NCBI GenBank assembly: GCA_030433005.1
Contig: JAUILQ010000034.1
Span: forward strand, 1 to 56,937
Source: Alphaproteobacteria bacterium
Lineage (GTDB): Bacteria; Pseudomonadota; Alphaproteobacteria; Kiloniellales; DSM-21159
Reading direction: 5' to 3'
Length of the DNA stretch: 56,937 nt
Shown here: piece after piece, positions 8,487 through 15,818 of the stretch
How the letters are laid out: each line of letters opens with the position of its first letter
How positions within the stretch are numbered: the first letter of the stretch is position 1
Translations under genes and position numbers: made by a program
The notes under the pieces: generated by a model
What the model was told of the DNA's origin: nothing
Database searches by the model: none
What the model saw: only the letters and a program-made list of their open reading frames with translations

Positions 8487-8516
8487 TCTATATGGCTGGG
8501 GTGAGGCCGGCGTAAA
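8487..8516 (-). promoter_or_regulatory. Candidate def promoter giving a near-leaderless transcript
   Basis: On the minus strand TTTACG (8516-8511) and TATAGA (8492-8487) are 18 bases apart; each matches four of six sigma-70 consensus bases. Only six bases separate the -10 from the def ATG, so transcription would begin at or next to the start codon. A GAGAG that overlaps the -10 could instead act as a Shine-Dalgarno for a longer transcript. The -35 lies in the loop of a perfect 8-bp hairpin at 8505-8525. Confidence 0.4.
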
Positions 8517-8575
8517 GCGCCGGCCGGCAAGTCGGCGACACGGTCGCTGCCGGCCCCGCGCCGGCGCGGTTTCGC

Positions 8576-8604
8576 TTCACAAGGCCCCGAGGCTGTGTTA
8601 CCAG
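8576..8604 (+). promoter_or_regulatory. Candidate rpsU promoter
   Basis: TTCACA at 8576-8581 matches five of six bases of the sigma-70 -35 consensus. Seventeen bases later TACCAG (8599-8604) is a weak -10. Start of transcription would fall near 8610, exactly where the leader hairpin begins. The spacing is good, but the -10 is poor. Confidence 0.3.
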
Positions 8605-8610
8605 ACTGCA

Positions 8611-8648
8611 ACCTGCCGTGCTGGTTCAGCGCGCGCAGGTCATTTTTG
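8611..8648 (+). promoter_or_regulatory. Terminator-like hairpin in the rpsU leader (possible attenuator)
   Basis: ACCTGC (8611-8616) pairs with GCAGGT (8635-8640), and the inner bases extend the stem to about 13 pairs with one bulge and one wobble. CATTTTTG (8641-8648) follows at once, as in an intrinsic terminator. The structure ends 47 bases before the rpsU start and points toward it, so it could stop transcription early or protect the 5' end. No competing antiterminator could be drawn by eye. Confidence 0.4.
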
Positions 8649-8695
8649 TCGAGAACCGCTAAGGCTCCAAGCCCAACGAGGAGGTCGGATCGACC

Positions 8696-8899
8696 GTGCA
8701 GGTTTCCGTTCGCGACAACAACGTCGACCAGGCAATGCGCGCGCTCAAGAAGAAGCTGCAGCGCGAGGGCGTCTTCCGTGAGATGAAGCTGCGCCGCCAC
8801 TTCGAGAAGCCGTCCGAGAAGCGCAAGCGCGAGCGTGCCGAGGCCGTGCGCCGGCACCGCAAGCTGCTGCGCAAGCGCCTGGAGCGCGAGGGCTTCTAG
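8696..8899 (+). CDS. rpsU: 30S ribosomal protein S21
   Basis: Small basic protein of the 30S platform that helps mRNA anti-Shine-Dalgarno pairing. The 67 residues [19 protein letters not shown] through [11 protein letters not shown] and an Arg/Lys-rich C-terminus are standard for the family. The start is GTG at 8696, with GAGGAGGT at 8678-8685 upstream, a strong ribosome binding site. It is a single-gene unit: a leader hairpin before it and an intrinsic terminator after it. Confidence 0.97.
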   Translation: MQVSVRDNNVDQAMRALKKKLQREGVFREMKLRRHFEKPSEKRKRERAEAVRRHRKLLRKRLEREGF

Positions 8900-8970
8900 C
8901 CAAGCCTAATCCGGCCAGCGGCGCGGCCCCGTCGGGCGCGCCGGCTCGCCGGTCCGGGACAAGACGCTGA

Positions 8971-8996
8971 CGCGGTCTCTTTCGAGGCCGCGTTTT
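8971..8996 (+). terminator. Intrinsic terminator after rpsU
   Basis: CGCGGTCTC (8971-8979), loop TTTC, GAGGCCGCG (8984-8992), then TTTT (8993-8996). The nine-pair stem contains one G-T wobble. It lies 72 bases after the rpsU stop. Confidence 0.8.
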
Positions 8997-9034
8997 CGCG
9001 TGTCCGGAGGTCCGAGAACGCGGCGTGGGCGGGG

Positions 9035-10291
9035 CTACTCGGCCGGCTGTTCGACGGGCGAGGCGCCGGCCGTCCGGCGCTCGACCCGGGCCAGGCGGCC
9101 GTTCTGCAGCTGGCACAGGCTGGCCAGCACGCCGCAGAGCACCATCACCCCGAACATCGCCAGCGGCTCGAAGGTCTGCAGGAAGCCGACCACCTGGCTG
9201 GCCAGCGCGCCGGTGCCGATCTGCAGGCAGCCGGCCAGGCCGGCGGCGGCGCCGGCGACCGCCGGATTGAGGCTGACCACCGCGGCGAAGCCGTTGGGCA
9301 TGGTCATGCCATTGCCGCAGGCCGCGAAGGTCATCGGCACGAAGATCATCCAGGGCATCAGCTCGCCGGTCAGGCCGAGCAGCAGGCCGACCAGCGAGGC
9401 CGCGGCCGCGAGCAGGCTGCCGGCGAGCAGCATGCGGTCGACGCCGAGCCGCTCCGAGAAGCGACCGGACAGGAAGTTGCCGGTCATCCAGCCGAAAGAG
9501 ACGATGACGAACCAGAGGCCGTACTCGAGCGGCGAGCGGCCCATGACCTCGACCATCAGGTAGGGGGCGCCGCCGAGGAACGAGAAGAAGACGCTGCTCG
9601 AGAAGCCGATGGTCAGGGTGTAGAGCCAGAAGCGCGGACGCCGGACCAGCCAGCGGTAGCCCTGCAGCATGGCGCCGAAGCCGCTGCCCTGGGTGCGCTG
9701 ATGGTTGGTCTCGTGCAGGGCGCGATAGCTCGCCAGCAAGACCAGCAGGCCGAGCGCGATCAGCAGGAAGAAGGAGGCGCGCCAGCCGCCGACACCGTCG
9801 AGCAGCCCGCCGACGCCGGGCGCCAGCATCGGCGCGACCGCCCAGGCCACGGTGATGTAGCCGATCACCGAGGCCGCCTTCTCGCGGCCGTAGAGGTCGC
9901 GCACGATGGCCCGCGACAGCACGATTCCGGCGGCGCCGCCGACCGCCTGGGCGAGTCGGGCCGCGATCAGGATCTCGATGGTCGGCGCCAGCGCCGCCAC
10001 GGTGCTGGCAACCACGAAGAGCGCCAGTCCGCCGAGCAGCACCGGGCGGCGTCCGAGCTTGTCGGACAGCGGCCCGTAGAACACCTGGCAGCCGGCCATG
10101 CCGATCAGGTAGAGCGTCAGCGTCAGCTGCGCGGTCGCGTAGTCGACGCCGAAATAGCGCTGCAGGCCCGGCATCGAGGGCACGAACATGTTGAGCGCCA
10201 ACGGACCGATCGCGCTGATCGCGACCAGAATCAGGAGAGAGGGCTTCGGCGGCGGCGCCGAAGCCGCGCTTCCGGCGGCTGGCTCTGACAT
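9035..10291 (-). CDS. MFS drug-resistance transporter, Bcr/CflA type
   Basis: Inner-membrane major facilitator protein of 418 residues with about 12 hydrophobic helices. The first helix, SLLILVAISAIGPLALNMF, the DHA1 motif A (GPLSDKLGRRPVLLGG between helices 2 and 3) and the helix-5 motif (WAVAPMLAPGVGGLL) match the Bcr/CflA proton-drug antiporters (bicyclomycin, chloramphenicol, cysteine exporters). The ATG at 10291 is chosen because the upstream extension is Arg-rich and unlike the family. Substrate not determinable. It is divergent from the PhoD-like gene. Confidence 0.88.
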   Translation of the reverse strand: MSEPAAGSAASAPPPKPSLLILVAISAIGPLALNMFVPSMPGLQRYFGVDYATAQLTLTLYLIGMAGCQVFYGPLSDKLGRRPVLLGGLALFVVASTVAALAPTIEILIAARLAQAVGGAAGIVLSRAIVRDLYGREKAASVIGYITVAWAVAPMLAPGVGGLLDGVGGWRASFFLLIALGLLVLLASYRALHETNHQRTQGSGFGAMLQGYRWLVRRPRFWLYTLTIGFSSSVFFSFLGGAPYLMVEVMGRSPLEYGLWFVIVSFGWMTGNFLSGRFSERLGVDRMLLAGSLLAAAASLVGLLLGLTGELMPWMIFVPMTFAACGNGMTMPNGFAAVVSLNPAVAGAAAGLAGCLQIGTGALASQVVGFLQTFEPLAMFGVMVLCGVLASLCQLQNGRLARVERRTAGASPVEQPAE

Positions 10292-10517
10292 GGAGATCCC
10301 GAGACTGTTGCAGGCTAGATAGTGGGCCCTGCGCGCCGCGTCGCCCAGGGCGCCGGCCCGGGACCGTGCCATGCGCCCGGCGCAGGTGGGCGTGTCCCGG
10401 CCCCGCTGCAAAAGCTTCAAGGTTTCGTTACGCGGGCGTTTGCCCAAGCGTCATGCACGAGCCCGAAGCTGGCGTCCTCAAACCCGAAACGCCATGCTTC
10501 AACGAGGGGTGTCATCC

Positions 10518-12110
10518 ATGACCCGTGTCGTCCTGCCGCGTACCGGGGCGCAAGCCCGAGTCACTCGCCGCCGCTTCCTCGCCGGCTCCGCCGCCGGCGC
10601 CGGCCTCGCCGCCGCCTCGGGCCTCGCGTCCGGCCTGGCGATGCCCGGCATCAGCCGCGCCGCCAGCCGTCCGCAGATCACCCACGGCGTGCAGTCCGGC
10701 GACCCGGGCGCCGGCGGCGCCGTGATCTGGAGCCGCGCCGACCGGCCGGCGCGCATGGTCGTCGAGGTCGCGACCCGCGAGTCCTTCGCCGACGCGCGCC
10801 GCCTCGTCGGTCCGGCGGCCCTCGAGGCCGGCGACTACACGGCCAAGATGCGGCTCGGCGACCTGCCGGCCGGCCAGCAGGTCTTCTATCGCGTCGCCTT
10901 CGAGGATCTCGCCGAGCCGACCCTGCTCTCCGAGCCGGTGGAGGGCCGCTTCCGCACCGCGCCCGGCGACCGCCGCTCGGTCCGCTTCGTCTGGACCGGC
11001 GACACCGCGGGCCAGGGCTGGGGCATCGACCGCGAGCGCGGCGGCATGACCGGCTATGCGGCGATGCTGGCCCAGAACCCCGACTTCTTCATCAACTCGG
11101 GCGACACGATCTACGCCGACGGCCCGCTCCAGGCCGAGGTCGCGCTGCCCGACGGCGGCGTCTGGAAGAACCTCGTGACCGAGGAAAAGGCGAAGGTCGC
11201 CGAGACGCTCGCGGAGTTCCGCGGCAACTTCAAGTACAACCTGCTGGACGAGAACTACCTGGCGATGATGGCCGGCGTGCCGATGATCGCCCAGTGGGAC
11301 GACCACGAGACGGTCAACAACTGGTATCCGGGCGAGCTGCTGGCCGACGAGCGCTACAGCGTCAAGTCGGCCTCGCTGCTCGCGGCGCGCGCCAACCGGG
11401 CGTTCCACGAGTTCATGCCGACGGCGACGCCGGCGCTCGAGCCCGAGCGGGTGCACCGCAAGATCTCCTACGGCCCGCTGCTCGACGTCTTCGTCATCGA
11501 CATGCGGACCTTCCGCGGCGCCAACAGCGACAACCGCCAGCCGGTCGCGGGTCCGGAGACCGCCTTCCTCGGCACCGAGCAGCTGGCCTGGCTGAAGCGC
11601 GAGCTGCTGGCCAGCAAGGCGACCTGGAAGGTCATCGCCTCCGACATGCCGATCGGCATCCAGGTCAAGGACGGGGACAACTTCGAGAACGCCGCCAACG
11701 GCGACGGCCCGGCGCTCGGCCGCGAGATGGAGATCGCCGAGCTGCTGCGCTTCATCAAGCTCAACGACGTCGCCAACACCGTCTGGCTGACTGCCGACGT
11801 GCACTACACCGCGGCGCACTACTACGACCCCTCGAAGGCGCAGTTCCAGGAGTTCGAGCCCTTCTGGGAGTTCGTCTCCGGGCCGATCCACGCCGGCTCC
11901 TTCGGGCCCGGCCAGATGGACGACACCTTCGGGCCGCAGGTCGTCTACTCGAAGGACCCGGCGGGCCGGGCCAACCTGCCGCCCTCCGAGGGCCTGCAGT
12001 TCTTCGGCCTGGTCGAGATCGACGGCGACAGCCAGGCGATGACCGTGACGCTGAAGGACATCGCCGACGCGGCGCTCTACAGCGTGACGCTCGAGCCCAA
12101 GCGCGGCTGA
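10518..12110 (+). CDS. phoD: PhoD-like alkaline phosphatase, Tat-exported
   Basis: A 530-residue phosphodiesterase/alkaline phosphatase D-family enzyme, a periplasmic Fe/Ca metalloenzyme releasing phosphate from organic esters. Residues 15-22 (TRRRFLAG) plus a long Ala/Gly-rich hydrophobic stretch form a twin-arginine signal. The N-terminal Ig-like domain (THGVQSGDPGAGGAVIWSR) precedes the metal motifs INSGDTIYAD, WDDHETVNNWYPGE and LTADVHYTAAHYYDP. The ATG at 10518 is preferred (GAGGGG at 10504-10509) because it puts the Tat motif near the N-terminus. No Pho box was found in the 226-base divergent region (10292-10517). An 11-bp GC hairpin follows the gene. Confidence 0.9.
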   Translation: MTRVVLPRTGAQARVTRRRFLAGSAAGAGLAAASGLASGLAMPGISRAASRPQITHGVQSGDPGAGGAVIWSRADRPARMVVEVATRESFADARRLVGPAALEAGDYTAKMRLGDLPAGQQVFYRVAFEDLAEPTLLSEPVEGRFRTAPGDRRSVRFVWTGDTAGQGWGIDRERGGMTGYAAMLAQNPDFFINSGDTIYADGPLQAEVALPDGGVWKNLVTEEKAKVAETLAEFRGNFKYNLLDENYLAMMAGVPMIAQWDDHETVNNWYPGELLADERYSVKSASLLAARANRAFHEFMPTATPALEPERVHRKISYGPLLDVFVIDMRTFRGANSDNRQPVAGPETAFLGTEQLAWLKRELLASKATWKVIASDMPIGIQVKDGDNFENAANGDGPALGREMEIAELLRFIKLNDVANTVWLTADVHYTAAHYYDPSKAQFQEFEPFWEFVSGPIHAGSFGPGQMDDTFGPQVVYSKDPAGRANLPPSEGLQFFGLVEIDGDSQAMTVTLKDIADAALYSVTLEPKRG

Positions 12111-12128
12111 TCGCGTCGCCGGTCGCGG

Positions 12129-12161
12129 CGGCCGGGCGCGGGGCTTGCCTGCGCCCGGCCG
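12129..12161. other. Strong GC hairpin after the phoD-like gene
   Basis: Bases 12129-12139 and 12151-12161 are perfect 11-bp reverse complements with an 11-base loop, starting 19 bases after the phoD stop. No T-run follows, so it may be a Rho-assisted or mRNA-stabilising stem and not a canonical terminator. Confidence 0.6.
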
Positions 12162-12180
12162 TTGGGCCGACCATGGGCCC

Positions 12181-12774
12181 ATGACCCAGCAGAGAGAGAC
12201 CGCGGCCCGCCATCTGCCGGCCGCTCGGCGCCACGCGCGGCCCTGGAAGAACGGCGGCGGCGAGACCAGCGAGGTGGCGGTTTCGCCCGAAGGCGCCGGG
12301 CTCGACGACTTCGACTGGCGCCTGTCGATCGCCCGGGTCGAGGAGGCCGGCCCCTTCTCGCTGTTCGCCGGGGTCGACCGGACGCTGGCCGTGCTCTCCG
12401 GCGCCGGCCTGCGGCTGGCGGTCGGCGAGGCGCCGCCGGCGCTGGTCACGCCGGACGGGCCGCCGCACCGCTTTCCGGCCGACCTCGAGACGCACTGCGA
12501 CCTGCTCGGCGGGCCAGTCGTCGACCTCAACGTCATGACCCGCCGCGGCCGCGCCGAGGCGCGCATGACCCGGCTCGCGCTCGCGGCCGGCGTCGCCGAG
12601 ACCTTCGAGACCGGCGCGGCGGTCCTGCTCTGGGTCGAGGGCGAGGGCGACCTGGAGGCCGCCGGTCTCTCGCTGTGCCCGGCGCCGCTCGACGCCCTGG
12701 CCTGCGACGGCCCGGCGCGATGGCGCCTGCGCGCCGGGACCGCGGTCCAGGCCTGGCTGGTCGAGCTGGACTAG
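12181..12774 (+). CDS. hutD: HutD/Ves family protein
   Basis: A 197-residue cupin-fold protein of the HutD family. The signature RPWKNGGGETSEVAV near the N-terminus, followed by DFDWRLSIARVEEAGPFSLFAGVDRTLAVLSG and GPVVDLNVMTRRG, is diagnostic. In Pseudomonas HutD lies in the histidine-utilisation operon and is thought to limit it, possibly by binding urocanate or formylglutamate; the mechanism is not settled. Here no other hut gene is adjacent, so the histidine link is only by family. Convergent with the dehydrogenase gene, six bases apart. The ATG at 12181 starts the first conserved segment. Confidence 0.82.
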   Translation: MTQQRETAARHLPAARRHARPWKNGGGETSEVAVSPEGAGLDDFDWRLSIARVEEAGPFSLFAGVDRTLAVLSGAGLRLAVGEAPPALVTPDGPPHRFPADLETHCDLLGGPVVDLNVMTRRGRAEARMTRLALAAGVAETFETGAAVLLWVEGEGDLEAAGLSLCPAPLDALACDGPARWRLRAGTAVQAWLVELD

Positions 12775-12780
12775 GGGGCC

Positions 12781-13884
12781 TCAGCCGAGCAGTCGGCCGA
12801 CCCGCTCGATCGCCTTGGGCAGCGGGTGGCCGTAGCGCTGGCACAGCGGGTCGACCCGCGCCTCGACGGCGGCGCGGCCCAGCTCGTCCATCAGGGCGCA
12901 GGGCGGGCGGCCGAACTTCAGCGCGAGGCCGGCGCCGCGGTCGATGTCGGCCGGCGAGGCGACTTCCTCGTCGAGCTCCTCCAGGACCGCCAGGAAGGTC
13001 GCGCCCTGCAGGCGCTCGGCGATCAGCGCGTCGGACTCGGCGCCCTCGTCGGCGCCCGGATCCTCGCCGATCTCGAAGTCGCCGCCGGCGTCGCCGACCG
13101 CGACCAGGAAGTCGGCCGGCGCGTAGAACGGGCCGAGCGGCGCCAGGTTGCGGATGGCATGGAGGTTGATCCGCGGCTTGATGATGTTCTGCACCAGGAA
13201 GGGCCCGGCGGCGACTCCCAGCGCGTCGCGCGCCACGCGGTCGACCTGCGCCGTCGTGCCGAGGCCCTCGTCGACCAGGCGCGCCGCCTCGTTGGTATAG
13301 GGGCAGAAGAAGCGGTTGACCGCGAAGCCGTAGGAATCCTTGCACAGCAGCGGTGTCTTGCCGGTCGCCTCGGTGAAGGCGAGGGCGGCCGCGACCGTCG
13401 CCTCGCTCGTCGCCGCGCCGCGCACGACCTCGACCAGCGGATTGACCTGGGCCGGGCTGAAGTAGTGCAGGCCGAGGAAGCGCTCGGGAGCTGCGACGTG
13501 GGCGGCGAGGTCGCCGACGCGCAGGCAGGAGGTGTTGGTGGCGAGCAGCGCCTCCGGCGCCGCGGCCCGCGAGATCGCCTCGAACATCCGGGCCTTCAGG
13601 TCGAAGTCCTCGAAGACCGCCTCGACGATCAGCTCGCGGTCGTCGAAGGCGGCAAGGTCCTCGCCGGTCGCGAGCCGCCGCTTGGCCGCCTCGGCGTCGG
13701 CCTCGGCGATCCGCCCCTTCTCGACGCCCCGGGCGTAGAAGCGCGCGGCCTCGGCCAGCGCGGCCTCGAGGCGCGCGCCGTCGATGTCGACCAGCAGCAC
13801 CTCGACGCCGTGCAGTGCTGCGCCCATGGCGATGCCGCTGCCCATGGTGCCGGCTCCCAGGATGCCCAAACGCGTGATCGCCAT
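12781..13884 (-). CDS. 3-hydroxyacyl-CoA dehydrogenase, NAD-binding type
   Basis: A 367-residue NAD-dependent enzyme oxidising (S)-3-hydroxyacyl-CoA, as in beta-oxidation or butyrate/PHB metabolism. The N-terminal Rossmann domain has GILGAGTMGSGIA (residues 7-19); the active-site region includes NTSCLRV and GLHYFSPAQVNPLVEVV with catalytic His140. The C-terminal dimerisation part has KDSYGFAVNRFFCPYTNEA. It is longer than a HbdA-type enzyme (~285) because of a second C-terminal HCDH-like repeat (LKFGRPPCALMDELG). GGAGAAGG lies upstream of the ATG at 13884. It is divergent from the hemerythrin gene, with an FNR/FixK-like box between them. Confidence 0.88.
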   Translation of the reverse strand: MAITRLGILGAGTMGSGIAMGAALHGVEVLLVDIDGARLEAALAEAARFYARGVEKGRIAEADAEAAKRRLATGEDLAAFDDRELIVEAVFEDFDLKARMFEAISRAAAPEALLATNTSCLRVGDLAAHVAAPERFLGLHYFSPAQVNPLVEVVRGAATSEATVAAALAFTEATGKTPLLCKDSYGFAVNRFFCPYTNEAARLVDEGLGTTAQVDRVARDALGVAAGPFLVQNIIKPRINLHAIRNLAPLGPFYAPADFLVAVGDAGGDFEIGEDPGADEGAESDALIAERLQGATFLAVLEELDEEVASPADIDRGAGLALKFGRPPCALMDELGRAAVEARVDPLCQRYGHPLPKAIERVGRLLG

Positions 13885-13938
13885 GGCTCGCCGTCCTTCT
13901 CCGTCGGTTTCGGTCCCGGCGGGCCTTGTACCTGCCAG

Positions 13939-13952
13939 TTGATCCCGGTCAA
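13939..13952. promoter_or_regulatory. FNR/FixK-type operator between the dehydrogenase and hemerythrin genes
   Basis: TTGAT-CCCG-GTCAA (13939-13952) fits the CRP/FNR-superfamily consensus TTGAT-N4-(A/G)TCAA used by FNR, FnrL, FixK and Dnr. It is centred about 64 bases before the hemerythrin ATG (14010); a class II arrangement at -41.5 would place that transcript start near 13987. The divergent dehydrogenase start at 13884 is 55 bases on the other side, so either or both genes could respond. Confidence 0.65.
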
Positions 13953-14009
13953 AGCCCCCCGAGCCCATGCCTGCCAGGCTGGCCTGCAGAGAGCGAGAGG
14001 AGGCTGGCC

Positions 14010-14555
14010 ATGACCGACCTGATCCGCGAGATCCAGGAGGAGCACCGCAACCTCGGCCCCGTCCTCGACCTGCTGGAACGCGAGGTCGACGCCTTCGAGG
14101 CGGGCGAGCCCTTCGACGGCGAGCTGTGGGACCAGATACTCGACTACCTGCGCGCCTTCCCCGCCGAGGTGCACCATCCCAAGGAGGATCTGATCTACCG
14201 CCGGCTGATGGCGCGCGAACGCGCGGCCGCGCCGGCGCTGCACGACCTCGAGGCGGAGCACGTCCGCCTCGCGGCGACCCTCGGTCGCCTGGCCGAGCTG
14301 GTCGAGGCGGTCGAGCGCGACGTCGAGTTGCCGCGCGCCCTGCTGATCGGCGCCGCCCGGGACTTCCTGGCCTTCCAGCGCGGGCACATGGCGCGCGAGG
14401 AGGAGGCCTTCCTGCCCTACGCCGAGACGCACCTCGGGCCGGACGACTGGGCGGCGCTCGCCGGGCGGGCCGAGGGCGGCCCCGATCCGCTGGCCGGCGG
14501 TACGGCGGAGCGGCGTTTCGCGGCACTGCGCGAGGCGATCCTCAAGGCGGCCTGA
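14010..14555 (+). CDS. Hemerythrin HHE cation-binding domain protein
   Basis: A 181-residue four-helix protein with a probable non-haem di-iron site. Likely ligands in order: His12 (EEHRNL), His55/His56 and Glu59 (EVHHPKEDLIY), His84 (EAEHVRL), His126 and Glu130/131 (RGHMAREEEAFLPY). Proteins of this class bind O2 or NO or protect and repair Fe-S clusters (YtfE/DnrN-like in broad terms). No Cys-rich N-terminal YtfE domain is present. The ATG at 14010 has GAGAGGAGG at 13995-14003. An FNR/FixK-type box upstream fits low-oxygen or NO control. Confidence 0.9.
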   Translation: MTDLIREIQEEHRNLGPVLDLLEREVDAFEAGEPFDGELWDQILDYLRAFPAEVHHPKEDLIYRRLMARERAAAPALHDLEAEHVRLAATLGRLAELVEAVERDVELPRALLIGAARDFLAFQRGHMAREEEAFLPYAETHLGPDDWAALAGRAEGGPDPLAGGTAERRFAALREAILKAA

Positions 14556-14580
14556 GCGGGGCTCCGCGGCAAGCGGCCGC

Positions 14581-14605
14581 GGAACGTGGTATCCTCTGCT
14601 CCGTT
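14581..14605 (+). promoter_or_regulatory. EcfG-type general-stress promoter of sodC
   Basis: GGAAC (14581-14585), 16 bases, CGTT (14602-14605): an exact match to the alphaproteobacterial EcfG (sigma-T/RpoE4) consensus GGAAC-N16/17-CGTT. It is 57 bases upstream of the sodC ATG, which leaves a leader of about 50 bases. Superoxide dismutases are plausible members of this regulon. The match is read directly; use of the promoter is inferred. Confidence 0.75.
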
Positions 14606-14643
14606 CTCCTGTCAGGGCCCTGGAGGCCCTCCGACGAGAACGG
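14601..14643 (+). repeat. Interrupted hairpin overlapping the sodC -10 and leader
   Basis: CCGTTCTC (14601-14608) pairs with GAGAACGG (14636-14643); inside, AGGGCC (14614-14619) pairs with GGCCCT (14625-14630) around loop CTGGA. The outer left arm contains the CGTT -10. If transcription starts near 14612 only the inner stem is in the mRNA, and the outer symmetry would act at DNA level. The ribosome site AAGGAG (14649-14654) lies just outside. Confidence 0.6.
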
Positions 14644-14661
14644 ACCGCAAGGAGTCCTACC

Positions 14662-15225
14662 ATGCCAGCTAGACTTCCCCTCCGCGCCGCCGCCTGTGCC
14701 CTGGCCTCGGCGGTCGCCCTCACCGCCGGCTCGGCGCTGGCGCAGCAGGAGATCCGGGTGCCGATGGCCCTGGCGACCAAGGACGGCCCGGGCAAGGAGG
14801 TCGGACACGTGACGCTGACCGACAGCGGCAACGGGCTGCTGCTGCACCTCGACCTGACCAACGACCTGCCGCCCGGCGCGCACGGCTTCCACGTCCATGC
14901 CAACGGCAGCTGCCAGCCGGCCGAGAAGGACGGCGAGACGGTGCCGGCCCTGGCCGCCGGCGGGCACTGGGATCCCGAGGAGACCGGCAAGCACCGCGGG
15001 CCCTCAGGCGACGGGCATCTCGGCGACCTGCCGGTGCTCTACGTCGGCGTCGACGAGGACGGGGCGACCGCAACGACCCACACCCTGGTCGCGCCGCGCA
15101 TCAAGGACGCCACGCGGCTGCGCGGCCTGGCGCTGATGATCCACGCCGACGGCGACAACTTCCGCGACGAGCCGAAGCCGCTCGGCGGCGGCGGCGCGCG
15201 CCTCGCCTGCGGCGTGATTCCCTGA
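14662..15225 (+). CDS. sodC: Periplasmic Cu/Zn superoxide dismutase
   Basis: Dismutates superoxide in the periplasm. Residues 1-27 are a signal peptide ending ALA-QQ. Metal ligands are complete: Cu by His77, His79 (HGFHVH), His102 and His161; Zn by His102, His111, His119 and Asp122 (HRGPSGDGHLGDL). Cys84 and Cys183 can form the conserved disulfide. The 187-residue length is normal for bacterial SodC. The leader carries an exact EcfG promoter and a hairpin; AAGGAG precedes the ATG. Single-gene unit, convergent with queF. Confidence 0.95.
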   Translation: MPARLPLRAAACALASAVALTAGSALAQQEIRVPMALATKDGPGKEVGHVTLTDSGNGLLLHLDLTNDLPPGAHGFHVHANGSCQPAEKDGETVPALAAGGHWDPEETGKHRGPSGDGHLGDLPVLYVGVDEDGATATTHTLVAPRIKDATRLRGLALMIHADGDNFRDEPKPLGGGGARLACGVIP

Positions 15226-15270
15226 TCGGGTGCCGATCGCCGGGGGCGATCCGCCCGGCCGCGGGCGCGC

Positions 15271-15726
15271 TCAGCCGCGCCCGCGGTAGGCGGGGACCCC
15301 CTGGTCCGGCAGCCACAGGCCCTCGGGCGGCGGGCCGCTCTGCCAGAAGACGTCGATCGGCATGCCGCCGCGCGGGTACCAGTAGCCGCCGATGCGCAGC
15401 CAGCGCGGCTCGACGGCCGCGCAGATGCGCTTGGCGATCCTGAGCGTCGTGTCCTCGTGGAAGCAGCCCTCGTTGCGGAAGGCCGCGAGGTAGAGCTTCA
15501 GCGACTTCGATTCGACCAGCCAACGGTCGGGCAGGTAGTCGATCACCAGGTGCGCGAAGTCCGGCTGGCCGGTGACCGGGCAGAGGGCGGTGAACTCCGG
15601 GCAGGTGAAGCGCGCCAGGAAGTCGACGTCGGGATGGCCGTTGGGCACCCGCTCGAGCGGTGCCTCGTCCGGCGAGGCCGGCGCCGCGACGCCGCGGCCG
15701 AGCTGGGTGAGCCGCTCGTCGGTCAT
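15271..15726 (-). CDS. queF: NADPH-dependent 7-cyano-7-deazaguanine (preQ0) reductase
   Basis: Reduces preQ0 to preQ1 in queuosine biosynthesis. The 151-residue unimodular (YkvM) form has the catalytic Cys49 in [12 protein letters not shown], the conserved Asp of the same motif, and the NADPH-binding QueF signature [21 protein letters not shown] beginning at Glu72. It lies just downstream of pntB on the same strand (92 bases). The later pathway genes queA, tgt and queG are about 16 kb away in this window; queC/D/E are not seen. Confidence 0.95.
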   Translation of the reverse strand: MTDERLTQLGRGVAAPASPDEAPLERVPNGHPDVDFLARFTCPEFTALCPVTGQPDFAHLVIDYLPDRWLVESKSLKLYLAAFRNEGCFHEDTTLRIAKRICAAVEPRWLRIGGYWYPRGGMPIDVFWQSGPPPEGLWLPDQGVPAYRGRG

Positions 15727-15818
15727 CGCGCTCCCTTTGCGATCACGCCCCGGTCGAGCAGAGACCAGCGGCCAAGCGCGTGTGGCTCGGTCCGTCGACG
15801 AGGGCTTGCCCCGTCGCC

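Noticed and set aside
10292..10517. Pho box upstream of the PhoD-like phosphatase
   Set aside because: No pair of CTGTCAT-like repeats at 11-base spacing was found, so phosphate control is not supported by the sequence.
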